From: Mycolicibacterium komossense | GTDB taxonomy: Bacteria; Actinomycetota; Actinomycetes; Mycobacteriales; Mycobacteriaceae | Length of the DNA stretch: 64,000 bases | Assembly (NCBI RefSeq): GCF_025822605.1 | Contig: NZ_JACKTY010000041.1 | Location: 62,001 to 126,000 of the forward strand | Direction of reading: 5' to 3' | Shown here: in pieces, positions 8,121 to 15,372 of the stretch | Numbering within the stretch: position 1 is the first letter of the stretch | How the letters are laid out: each line of letters opens with the position of its first letter | Position numbers and translations under genes: made by a program | The notes under the pieces: model-generated | Seen by the model: the letters and a program-made list of their open reading frames with translations, nothing else | Told to the model about the DNA's origin: nothing | Database searches by the model: none

Positions 8121-9059
8121 GTGGCCGAGCTCGCGAGGTATCAGGACGGCTGGTCGAGCGTGGTGGTGTCGCGCGATCGGGATGCGCTGGTCTTCCTGAC
8201 CAGCTACGAGGACGACGGCCGCAGCTTCTCCTCGGAATCCCGGGTCGGCGTCGACGATTTCCTCGCCCGCGGCTCCGGGCCATGGCCCTGGTATGACCTC
8301 GGCGACAAGCGGGACGGCGTGCTGCGGGTGCTCGATGCACTGGAGATCACGCCTCCGCAGTGGACGGAGCCGCTTACTCCCGCGGTCCAGGATCTGTTCG
8401 ACCGGGCGCGTCTGGGCAGCACCTCGCTGGCCGCACTACTCGCGGCGGGGATGAACCCGGACCCGCTGGATCGCTGTGGTGCGTCGCCGTTGTGGTACGC
8501 CGTGCGCTCGCTGTCCACGGCCACTGCGGTGACGTTCATCAACGCGGGTGCCGATCCCGGCCGCCGGATCGAATTAAGTGCTCGCGGTGAAACTTTCACG
8601 ACGATCCTGCATGAGATCGTCCGGCGCGGACGGACCGAGGCGCTGCAGCATGCGCTGAACCGCGGGGTCGATCCGACGCTGCAGGATTCCGACGGGTCCA
8701 CGCCGTTGCATGTGGCCGGCGAGGACGACGACGATCCGGCGCTGATCCGCATGCTGGTCGCCGCCGGCGCCGCAGTGGATGCGGCCACCCACAGCGGCGC
8801 CCAGCCGATCGAGACCGCCGCGAGGCGGGTCCTGCCCGCCACGGTCGCGGCGTTGGTCGAACTGGGCGCCGATCCGGATCGCGGGCTGGACGCGGCGCTG
8901 TCGTGGTGGGTGGTCGGTTCGCGCTCGGCCGGCTACCGTTCGGCCGACGTCGCCGCGGTTGCCGAGATCCTGCGGGCAGGTGGGGCCGAGGTCACCGATC
9001 ACCACCATGAACTGGCGGCCGGTGTCGGTGTCGAAGCAGTGCAGGCGGCACTGCGCTAG
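8121..9059 (+). CDS. Ankyrin-repeat protein
   Basis: The 312-residue, probably cytoplasmic protein has an N-terminal region of about 110 residues unlike anything I recognise, then ankyrin repeats: NPDPLDRCGASPLWYAVR, GVDPTLQDSDGSTPLHVAGE, AAVDAATHSGAQPIETAAR and GADPDRGLDAAL. Ankyrin repeats mediate protein-protein contacts; no enzymatic domain was seen. Upstream in-frame starts exist to 8016 (GTG), but the extra residues are low-complexity Arg/Gly and the ribosome site is no better, so the start is uncertain. Its stop is directly adjacent to the convergent dienelactone hydrolase gene. Confidence 0.8.
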   Translation: MAELARYQDGWSSVVVSRDRDALVFLTSYEDDGRSFSSESRVGVDDFLARGSGPWPWYDLGDKRDGVLRVLDALEITPPQWTEPLTPAVQDLFDRARLGSTSLAALLAAGMNPDPLDRCGASPLWYAVRSLSTATAVTFINAGADPGRRIELSARGETFTTILHEIVRRGRTEALQHALNRGVDPTLQDSDGSTPLHVAGEDDDDPALIRMLVAAGAAVDAATHSGAQPIETAARRVLPATVAALVELGADPDRGLDAALSWWVVGSRSAGYRSADVAAVAEILRAGGAEVTDHHHELAAGVGVEAVQAALR

Positions 9060-9761
9060 CTAATTCAGGTGCTCGCCGAAGAAGGCTTCGATGCGCTGCC
9101 AGGCATCTTCGGCTTCCGGCTCCGAATACAGGAAACCGGCTGCGCCGACGACGAATTGCAGCGGCGCCGGAGTACCGAAGTCGTTCATGAACGAGTGCCC
9201 GACCTCGGGATACTCCTTCACATCATGCGCGACGTTGCCCTCGGTGAAGACTTTCTCCAGCTTGGCGGCCGCACCGGGCAGGGTGCGGTCTTTGGCGCCG
9301 TAGCTCGCGACTGTCGGGCACGCGTCGCGCAGCGCATCGAGGTTCTTGGGGAGGTTGCCGTAATTGGGTGCCGCTGCGTCGAACACTCCGCGCGGTGCCA
9401 TCTGCAGTGCGAAACCGCCGCCCATGCAGAACCCGACGATGCCGATCTTGCCGGTGCAGCGGGGGTCGGCCGCCAGGTGGTCGCGGGCGGCGACGATATC
9501 GTCGATCGCCGCTCCGGAGCCGGTGGCCATCGCGCGCAGGGTGGCGACGACGCACGCGACCCGGTTCCCGCGTCGGAACAGCGCCGGCGCCAGGGTTAGA
9601 TAGCCCGCGTTGGCCAGCCGATCACAGATGCGCTTCAGATCGCCAGTGAGGCCGAACGCGTCGTGGATTACGACGACCCCGGGCCACGGACCCGGACCCG
9701 TCGGCTCGGTCTGATAGCCGGGCAGCGTCCCCGGTGCAGCGTCGAACGTGACATCGGGCAT
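9060..9761 (-). CDS. Dienelactone hydrolase family protein
   Basis: The 233-residue alpha/beta hydrolase has the dienelactone-hydrolase triad: Cys in the nucleophile elbow GFCMGG, Asp in GAKDRTL and His in GHSFMND. This family opens lactone or ester bonds in the cytoplasm; in mycobacteria many members have no known substrate. The N-terminal sequence PDVTFDAAPGTLPGYQTEP is typical of the family. It is transcribed alone, convergent with the ankyrin gene. Confidence 0.88.
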   Translation of the reverse strand: MPDVTFDAAPGTLPGYQTEPTGPGPWPGVVVIHDAFGLTGDLKRICDRLANAGYLTLAPALFRRGNRVACVVATLRAMATGSGAAIDDIVAARDHLAADPRCTGKIGIVGFCMGGGFALQMAPRGVFDAAAPNYGNLPKNLDALRDACPTVASYGAKDRTLPGAAAKLEKVFTEGNVAHDVKEYPEVGHSFMNDFGTPAPLQFVVGAAGFLYSEPEAEDAWQRIEAFFGEHLN

Positions 9762-9834
9762 ATCGCACGCCTTTCAAAGGAATAGAGCGCCACCGGTCGT
9801 GGTTAAATTGGCTTGTCGGTGTCTAGCATGCCCC

Positions 9835-9930
9835 GGGTACCAACCTCAGTCGCCACGAGCGACCACTTGCCGAGAGGCGCACGCAGGCACCGACACCCAA
9901 ACCGCCGGCACACTGTGCCGGCGGTTTTGT
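9835..9930 (+). ncRNA. Candidate small RNA ending in a strong intrinsic terminator
   Basis: On the plus strand a -10-like TAGCAT (9824-9829) is followed by about 70 bases without a plausible reading frame and then by the 13-base-pair hairpin at 9899-9927 with a TTTT tail. No plus-strand gene lies upstream that would need this terminator; the nearest is convergent or distant. The start is placed at the expected transcription start. The hairpin may merely end the minus-strand RsbW operon, so this is tentative. Confidence 0.3.
9899..9927. terminator. Intrinsic terminator hairpin
   Basis: Arms AAACCGCCGGCAC and GTGCCGGCGGTTT pair perfectly across an ACT loop. The plus-strand product ends in TTTT, the minus-strand product in TTT. 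It sits 27 bases past the stop of the minus-strand RsbW-like gene and can serve as a bidirectional terminator between that operon and the dienelactone hydrolase gene. Confidence 0.75.
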
Positions 9931-9953
9931 GGTTTGAGTGCAGAACTGTGTCG

Positions 9954-10418
9954 TCAGTAGTTGGCCACTGTGGCGCCGTTGCGCGACGCGACTGGCTCGA
10001 CATCGTGGAAGACCATTCGCACGGTGGTACCACGGGGCGAGCTCTCGACGGTGGCGACGTCGGCCAGTCCCTTGATCAGGGGCAGGCCACGACCGCGGTA
10101 CCGGCAGCGCTGGGTCGGATCGACCTCTCGCCACCGACCTTCATCGGCCACGATCAGCGTCAATGCGGAACTGGCAGCATCGTGTTCGGCCCGCAGGTTT
10201 ACACAGCCGGGGGTGGGTGCGGTCAAGTAGGCGAACTCGGCAGCGTTGGCCAGTGCCTCGTAAACGGCGAGCACCATGTCGTTGAGCCGCATCGAATCGA
10301 GCTCAAACTTCTGCAGCAGCCAGCGCCCCAACTCTTCACGCACCCGGGCCACGTCGCCCGGCTCGGCGTCGAGAAGGCGATCAAATCGGATTGCTGAGGG
10401 GCGCGGGGAGTTCGTCAT
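9954..10418 (-). CDS. RsbW-type ATP-binding anti-sigma factor / histidine-kinase-like ATPase
   Basis: The 154-residue protein carries a HATPase_c_2 domain: the N-box helix with YEALANAAEFAY (Glu and Asn for Mg-ATP), the ADEGRWREVDP strand and the glycine loop GRGLPLIKGLAD. RsbW-like proteins bind an alternative sigma factor or phosphorylate a STAS antagonist in the cytoplasm. It is 33 bases downstream of a STAS gene on the same strand, so the two form a partner-switching pair. A SigF-like promoter lies upstream of the pair, and a strong hairpin follows. Confidence 0.85.
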   Translation of the reverse strand: MTNSPRPSAIRFDRLLDAEPGDVARVREELGRWLLQKFELDSMRLNDMVLAVYEALANAAEFAYLTAPTPGCVNLRAEHDAASSALTLIVADEGRWREVDPTQRCRYRGRGLPLIKGLADVATVESSPRGTTVRMVFHDVEPVASRNGATVANY

Positions 10419-10451
10419 GGCAAAGTGGGGGTTACCCGCCAGCGGTGAGCT

Positions 10452-10835
10452 TTATGCACCCAGTTCTGATAACGCGGCATCCAGAGTCGGATGCAGGCTG
10501 ACGATGTCGGCGATTCCGACCAGTTTGAGCGGCCGACTTGTCACCGGCCCGTCCGCGACAACCGCGAACCCCACCTCGGGGGCGGCTTGGTCATGGGCGG
10601 CAACGAGCACACCCATCCCTGCGGACGCGAGGAACTCCACATCGCTGAGATTGATCACCAACGCGGCAGGCGACTTGCCCAGTGCCGTGGTGATGGCATC
10701 CTCGAGGGCCGGAGCGGTCAACATGTCGACAACTCCGGAGACGGCCAGCACTACGACACGACCGAACCACTCTTCACCGATCGCACAGGCAGCAGAACCG
10801 TTGGCGTCGTTGGCGAGGCCAGGCTGTTCAGTCAA
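10452..10835 (-). CDS. STAS-domain anti-sigma factor antagonist
   Basis: The 127-residue single-domain protein has the STAS fold pattern: WFGRVVVLAVSGVVDMLTAPAL, then VINLSDVEFLASAGMGVLVAAHD. The Ser in LASAGMGV is at the position phosphorylated in SpoIIAA/RsbV proteins, so regulation by the adjacent kinase is plausible. It is the first gene of a two-gene operon with the RsbW-like protein and would free a SigF-like sigma factor when dephosphorylated. Which sigma factor it serves cannot be seen, as none is encoded next to it. Confidence 0.87.
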   Translation of the reverse strand: MTEQPGLANDANGSAACAIGEEWFGRVVVLAVSGVVDMLTAPALEDAITTALGKSPAALVINLSDVEFLASAGMGVLVAAHDQAAPEVGFAVVADGPVTSRPLKLVGIADIVSLHPTLDAALSELGA

Positions 10836-10906
10836 GATTCACCTCACTCTGTGCATGTCACCGGGCCGGCCAGCCACATGCGTCGATCTCGCAAGGGCTG
10901 CATTTT

Positions 10907-10934
10907 GAACCCGGCAAGGACAACTGATTAAACC
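10907..10934 (-). promoter_or_regulatory. Candidate SigF-type promoter for the STAS/RsbW operon
   Basis: On the minus strand GGTTT is followed after 17 bases by GGGTTC, close to the mycobacterial SigF consensus (GGTTT, 15-17 spacer, GGGTAT). It lies about 70 bases upstream of the STAS start codon. Regulation of such partner-switch genes by their own sigma factor is a known pattern; the site itself is a sequence match only. Confidence 0.45.
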
Positions 10935-11091
10935 TTGGCCAGATTATCCCAGATGCCTGCGAGCCTCCGATTCCACCCATGCCTTCGCGCACGCCATTTC
11001 CCATTTCGCGAAGCAAATGACACTTATCGGCAAGTCTGTAAAGCTGTCACAGCCCGTGCTGGGACCAGGGAAGAAAACGGAGGACGCCGGC

Positions 11092-11625
11092 GTGCACCAG
11101 TCTGATTCCGAGATCGACAGCTCCACCCGCGGACGCATCCTGGCGGCTACCGCGGAGGTGCTGGGCCGAAACGGGATGACGAAGCTCAGCCTGTCGGAGG
11201 TGGCGCTGCAGGCCGGAGTCTCCCGCCCGACGCTGTATCGCTGGTTCGCGTCCAAGGAGGAATTGCTCGACGCGTTCGGCCTCTGGGAGAGTTATATGTT
11301 CGACAGCGGGATCAATAAGGTCACCGCCGGCCTGCGCGGCACCGAAAAGCTGGATGCCGCACTGAGATTCATCGTCAGCTACCAGCAGAGCTACTCCGGT
11401 GTGCGGATGATCGACATCGAGCCGGGCCACGTGATCGGCCAGATGCCGTCGGTCATTCCGGTCATGCGGGAGCGGCTGGAAAAGCTGCTGCCCGGCGCAA
11501 AGGGTGCCGTGGCCGCCGCGACGGCCGTACGGGTCGCGGTCGCGCACTACGTGGTGCGCAGCGACGACGCGGACCAGTTCCTGGCGCAGCTTCGGCACGC
11601 GACAGGAATCAAAGACCGCGGCTGA
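11092..11625 (+). CDS. TetR/AcrR family transcriptional regulator
   Basis: The 177-residue protein starts at a GTG with GGAGG eight bases upstream; the longer in-frame extension to 11017 lacks a ribosome site. The HTH domain (about residues 12-58) includes GRILAATAEVLGRNGMTKLS and the recognition helix VSRPTLYRWFASKEELL. The short C-terminal domain gives no ligand clue. The convergent neighbour encodes an SRPBCC protein. No obvious operator was found in the 256 bases upstream, which also contain the divergent STAS promoter. Confidence 0.87.
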   Translation: MHQSDSEIDSSTRGRILAATAEVLGRNGMTKLSLSEVALQAGVSRPTLYRWFASKEELLDAFGLWESYMFDSGINKVTAGLRGTEKLDAALRFIVSYQQSYSGVRMIDIEPGHVIGQMPSVIPVMRERLEKLLPGAKGAVAAATAVRVAVAHYVVRSDDADQFLAQLRHATGIKDRG

Positions 11626-11629
11626 CCCC

Positions 11630-12085
11630 TCAGCTGAACCGGTCGCGGATCCCCGCCAGCATCGTGCGGTGTGCCGCCACCGCCTGGCGCACCGTGGTGC
11701 CGAACAATGGCCGCGGCGCACTGATCCGCATCCGCTCGGCGACTTCCGTGCCGGCGCCGACCGGTTCGAACGACACCACGGTGTGTAGCCGTACCTGCGG
11801 AAACTGCCGCGAATCGGCAACCACGTCGCCGACGACGGGCACGGTCAACGTCGCCTCATAGCTGATCGGCAGCGTCAGCGGACCGAGCGGAATGCGGTCG
11901 CGGACGCGGTAGGTCTGCACGTACCCCTGCGGCGTCTCGGAGCGCGCGACGGTTTCCACGGCCACCACCAACGGATGGACCGCCTTGATGTTGTCTAGGT
12001 CGAGGTAGAACGCGCGGACATCGGCAGGTGAGGCAGACACCCGCTCGGTGACGGTTCGTTCGGTGACGGCGATCCACGGGCTCAC
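11630..12085 (-). CDS. SRPBCC (START-like) family protein
   Basis: The 151-residue protein begins with IAVTERTVTERVSASPADVRAFYLDLDNIKAVHPLV, the opening strand and helices of the SRPBCC hydrophobic-ligand fold, and ends with the long C-terminal helix that lines the cavity. Mycobacterial members bind lipids or polyketides or act as cyclase-like helpers; no role is assignable here. It starts with GTG and is divergent from the CorA gene, sharing about 74 bases. Confidence 0.8.
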   Translation of the reverse strand: MSPWIAVTERTVTERVSASPADVRAFYLDLDNIKAVHPLVVAVETVARSETPQGYVQTYRVRDRIPLGPLTLPISYEATLTVPVVGDVVADSRQFPQVRLHTVVSFEPVGAGTEVAERMRISAPRPLFGTTVRQAVAAHRTMLAGIRDRFS

Positions 12086-12159
12086 CGGTTCAACCTAGTA
12101 CCACCTCCCACAGCCAACAGTTGTACAGTGCACGGCGATTACCAAGCCAGGAGGCTGAA

Positions 12160-13143
12160 TTGGACGTCCGTTTCCTCACTCCCGAAGGAGTCGAGTTGCG
12201 TGACGAAAGCGAACTAACCGACCTGCTGACCCGCCCGGACGGCCTGGTCTGGGTCGACATTCCGGTGTGGGACGACGAGGTCGAGGAGATTCTGACCACG
12301 GAGTTCGGGTTTCATTCACTCGCGATCCATGACGCGTCGAAGCGCAATCACGTGCCGAAGGTGCACCGTTACGACGACCACTTGTTCCTGGTTCAGTTCG
12401 CGCCCCATCCCGGCGAGCGCGGACATGTGCACTACATCGAGTTGGACCAGTTCATCGGCGAGCGCTATCTGGTGACCGTGCACGGTCCGATCAACCCCGC
12501 TGTCGACCGGTCCGCGGCGATGATCGAGGTGGAGACCGTCCTGAAACGGCTCACTACGGGAAAGTTTCGGCCCACCAACGGTTTTGAACTCTCCCATGCG
12601 ATGCTCAAGGCGACGGCGGCCCGCATGCGCGGCTATGTCTCCGACCTGACCAAGGAGGTCTGGCAGCTTGAGCAGGAAGTTTCCCGAGGGCCCATCGGCA
12701 ACGCCGAGACCTTTCTGGACGAGCTGTTCTGGGTCCGGCACGGGCTGCTGACAATCAGCACGATGGCCGCGTTGAACCGCGAGGTATGCGGCCGGATGGT
12801 GACCATCGCCGCCTTCGGCGAGGGAGACCGCCAGGCATTGCTGGAGGACATCGTCGACCGCTTCCACCGCCTGTCGGTGATGGCCGACACCCAGAAGGGC
12901 TACCTGCAGGGCGCCATCGAGTTCTACCAGGCGCGGACCACCACCAAGATGACCGTCGCGGCCGAACGGCTGGCGATGATCGCCGCCGTCACCGCCCCGG
13001 TCACCGCGGTGTCCTCGGTCCTCGGGATGAACCTGATCGCCAACGACCACACGCAGTGGGCGGCGATCTGGATCGCCGTCGTGCTGATGGTGTTGCTGGC
13101 GGTGGTCCTACTGCTCTGGGCGAAGCGTCGCGGCTTCTTTTGA
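12160..13143 (+). CDS. corA: CorA-family divalent metal (magnesium/cobalt) transporter
   Basis: The 327-residue protein starts at a TTG placed five bases after AGGAGG; an earlier in-frame start at 12121 has no ribosome site. A large cytoplasmic N-terminal domain is followed by two C-terminal membrane helices, the first ending in the signature GMN (SVLGMNLI) and the second in VVLMVLLAVVLLLWAKRRGFF. CorA proteins form pentameric channels for Mg2+ or related ions. A -10-like TACAGT lies at 12124. The end overlaps the convergent small membrane-protein gene by 36 bases. Confidence 0.92.
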   Translation: MDVRFLTPEGVELRDESELTDLLTRPDGLVWVDIPVWDDEVEEILTTEFGFHSLAIHDASKRNHVPKVHRYDDHLFLVQFAPHPGERGHVHYIELDQFIGERYLVTVHGPINPAVDRSAAMIEVETVLKRLTTGKFRPTNGFELSHAMLKATAARMRGYVSDLTKEVWQLEQEVSRGPIGNAETFLDELFWVRHGLLTISTMAALNREVCGRMVTIAAFGEGDRQALLEDIVDRFHRLSVMADTQKGYLQGAIEFYQARTTTKMTVAAERLAMIAAVTAPVTAVSSVLGMNLIANDHTQWAAIWIAVVLMVLLAVVLLLWAKRRGFF

Positions 13144-13512
13144 CGGGCCCCGCCGGGTTGCGCCCCACAGTCCGACGCCGATCCCGATGGCCGCGCCGCC
13201 GAGACCGATGAGCTGCTCCGAGCGTTTGAGCTCGTTATGCGCGCTCAAACCGCCCATCAGATCGGCTGCGTCGGCACCGCCGGAGGCCAGAAACCAGCCA
13301 CGAGTGTTTTTACCGCGCAGGGCCGCACTGGCCAGCAGCCCACCGATCAACGCGTCGCGGTAACCCATCGAGTACAGCAGCAGGCGGTGGGTGCCCTTGG
13401 GCTCCTCCGAGCCGCCCCACACCCGGTTCGCCCGGACGGGGTCGATCAGGAACTGGATGCCGGAGGCCAGACGGATACTGCCCGCGACAAGCGCGGCGCG
13501 GTCGATCGACAT
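13108..13512 (-). CDS. Small membrane protein, probably DUF4267-like
   Basis: The 134-residue protein starts at an ATG giving MSIDRAALVAGSIRLASGIQF; longer in-frame starts add Arg-rich residues that look non-coding. It has about three or four hydrophobic segments with short polar turns (YSMGYRDALIGGLLASAALRG; LIGLGGAAIGIGVGLWG). The pattern suits the DUF4267 family of uncharacterised small membrane proteins, but I cannot verify this. No function is proposed. Confidence 0.7.
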   Translation of the reverse strand: MSIDRAALVAGSIRLASGIQFLIDPVRANRVWGGSEEPKGTHRLLLYSMGYRDALIGGLLASAALRGKNTRGWFLASGGADAADLMGGLSAHNELKRSEQLIGLGGAAIGIGVGLWGATRRGPSKEAATLRPEQ

Positions 13513-13660
13513 GCCTCGCAGCCTAGATTCAAGTCGTCGCGCGTGCGCCCAGAATCCCACGCCGCGTTCTTGGCGCGGGAATCACGCGCGGGAGCGCCGA
13601 TGTATGAAACCGTATCGCGTTGATGGCAAACGTAACCATGATCCGCCTGAGGGCCCGGGT

Positions 13661-14509
13661 ATGACGGACCACGCCGCGATCCCGCGGTCCGCGCCTGAAA
13701 GTGCCGACCCCCTGCCCGATCGCGATGAGGCACAGGTTGGAGAGATCGCGCTGATCACCGACCGCGGCCTGGCACACCACCGCAACGAAGACGCGGCCGC
13801 GGCGGGCACCGTGACGACCGGTTCCGGCCGGCCCGGGATCGCCATCGCGGTGTGTGACGGTGTCTCCAGCTCCACCGATGCTCACCTGGCGGCCGTTGCC
13901 GCGTCGAAAGCCGGTGTGGACGCCATGCTCACCACCCTGGCCTCCGGCGAGGCCGATGATGCGGTGTTCGCCGGACTCACCGCGGCCGCGCGGGCCGCAG
14001 CCATGCTGGGAACGAGCGGGCGGCTGGAAATGGCGCCCTCGTGCACCTACACCGCCGCGGCCGTGGTGCCGAATGCTGATGGCGCAGTGGAGATCGTCGT
14101 CGGCAATGTCGGTGACAGCCGAGCGTTCTGGTTCCCGGAGTCATCCGAGGCCCCCCGGCAGCTGACGCTGGACGATTCGCTGGCGCGGGAGTTGATCGCC
14201 GCAGGCCTGCCCGAAGACTCGGCGGCCGTGCAGCGAGGCGCACACACCCTGACCCGCTGGCTCGGGGCCGACAATGACGCACAACCGTGGGCCGAGTCGA
14301 GCGTCTCGACGTTCACCATGACCGGCGCCGGCGTGCTGCTGCTCTGTACCGATGGGCTGTGGAATTATCTGCCCGACGCCGCCGATCTGGTGCCGTTCGT
14401 CGATGCTGCCGATCCGGCCGCGACGGCGCGTGCGCTCACCGACTACGCCGTCACCGCTGGCGGTCAGGACAACATCACCGTCGTGGTGACGCCGATCCGC
14501 ATGCCATGA
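13661..14509 (+). CDS. PP2C-family serine/threonine protein phosphatase
   Basis: The 282-residue protein has PP2C metal-binding motifs in order: ITDRGLAHHRNEDA (first Asp/Glu site), VCDGVSSS, VGNVGDSRAFW, LLLCTDGLWNYL and GGQDNITVVV. It would dephosphorylate Ser/Thr sites in the cytoplasm, as PstP does for the Pkn kinases. The start was taken at an ATG that gives MTDHAAIPRS. Its stop overlaps the next gene by ATGA, and that gene encodes an FHA phosphothreonine-binding protein, so the two proteins probably share a phospho-signalling pathway. No kinase gene is adjacent. Confidence 0.9.
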   Translation: MTDHAAIPRSAPESADPLPDRDEAQVGEIALITDRGLAHHRNEDAAAAGTVTTGSGRPGIAIAVCDGVSSSTDAHLAAVAASKAGVDAMLTTLASGEADDAVFAGLTAAARAAAMLGTSGRLEMAPSCTYTAAAVVPNADGAVEIVVGNVGDSRAFWFPESSEAPRQLTLDDSLARELIAAGLPEDSAAVQRGAHTLTRWLGADNDAQPWAESSVSTFTMTGAGVLLLCTDGLWNYLPDAADLVPFVDAADPAATARALTDYAVTAGGQDNITVVVTPIRMP

Positions 14510-15039
14510 ACTCTGCTGAACCAGCGGATGATTCGGGCGCATCGCCGCGGAGCTGCCCGTCCTGCGATGCACGCATGCCGTTGCGATTCTGCGAATCGTG
14601 CGGACACGACTCAGCGCTTCCTACCGGTGAGCCCTCCCGCTGGATCGCGATCGTCGACGCCGACCCGGAGTTCTATCGCCGTGCCGCCGCCCGTAGCGGT
14701 AACGGCCGGGTCGAGTTTCCGCGGTCCTTCGAGCCGCGCCGAATCACGTTGCAAGACAGCGTTACCCTGGTCGGTCGACGCAATCGCAGACAGCAAATCG
14801 CCCCACGGATCGACCTCGGCATCCCTCCGGTCGATCGGGGCGTCTCGACTCGACACGCCGAGCTGAGGATCCGCGATTCCGGCTTGACCGTCGCCGACCT
14901 CGGCTCGACCAACGGAACCAGCCTCAACGGCAGCGACGAACTGCTGCAGGTGAATCATGAGGTGAGGTTGTCGGTTGGCGATCGCATCCACGTGGGTGCG
15001 TGGACCACGATCACCATCGGGGAGCTTGACTGGGGGTGA
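14506..15039 (+). CDS. FHA-domain protein with N-terminal zinc ribbon
   Basis: The 177-residue protein opens with a CPSCDARMPLRFCESCG zinc ribbon (CxxC, 8 residues, CxxC; about residues 17-33) and ends with an FHA domain (about 90-175) containing GVSTRHAELRI (Arg/His phosphothreonine contacts), VADLGSTNGTSLNG and GDRIHVG. FHA domains bind phosphothreonine peptides. Start and upstream stop overlap by 4 bases, so it is co-translated with the PP2C phosphatase. The middle segment IAIVDADPEFYRRAAARSG is shared with actinobacterial FHA proteins of phosphatase operons. Confidence 0.88.
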   Translation: MNSAEPADDSGASPRSCPSCDARMPLRFCESCGHDSALPTGEPSRWIAIVDADPEFYRRAAARSGNGRVEFPRSFEPRRITLQDSVTLVGRRNRRQQIAPRIDLGIPPVDRGVSTRHAELRIRDSGLTVADLGSTNGTSLNGSDELLQVNHEVRLSVGDRIHVGAWTTITIGELDWG

Positions 15040-15067
15040 TCGTCCCCGGCGCGTCACCCATCCGTCG

Positions 15068-15073
15068 CATAAT
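15068..15073 (+). promoter_or_regulatory. Candidate leaderless -10 element (CATAAT)
   Basis: CATAAT lies exactly seven bases before the ATG at 15081 of the broken HTH gene, with no Shine-Dalgarno sequence. The spacing is that of mycobacterial leaderless promoters and supports 15081 as the ancestral start. Confidence 0.45.
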
Positions 15074-15080
15074 TCGTCCC

Positions 15081-15372
15081 ATGGCTGAGCTCCCGGACTG
15101 GTCCGACGTTCGATGGAAGAGTTCGAGCGTGAGCTGGAATCTCGCGAGTCTCTCGGACCGGAAGTTCCCGATCCCGTGGTCATCGAACTCTTCACAAACC
15201 GCGTAGGCGTGAACTCCATCTCGCCCGCGATGATCTCGATCGTGCACGGGCGCGGTACGAACAAGCCGTGTGCGATGCCCGGGAGGTCGGTTACTCGTGG
15301 GGCGAGATCGGCAGCCTGCTCGGCATATCCAGGCAGCAGCTGCACCGTCGCTTCAGTAAGACGATGCCATGA
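15081..15372 (+). pseudogene. Small HTH (sigma-region-4-like) gene broken by frameshifts
   Basis: Three reading frames must be joined to recover a coherent protein of about 97 residues. Frame one gives MAELPDWSDVR, frame two (from 15113) gives MEEFERELESRESLGPEVPD and on to VIELFTNRVG, and frame three gives RELHLARDDLDRARARYEQA and then SWGEIGSLLGISRQQLHRRF, a clear helix-turn-helix. Adding one base near 15112 and one near 15212 restores the whole. It may be a true pseudogene or two sequencing deletions. The 3' end overlaps the convergent amine oxidase gene by 20 bases, which suggests the third frame is the real terminus. Confidence 0.6.
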
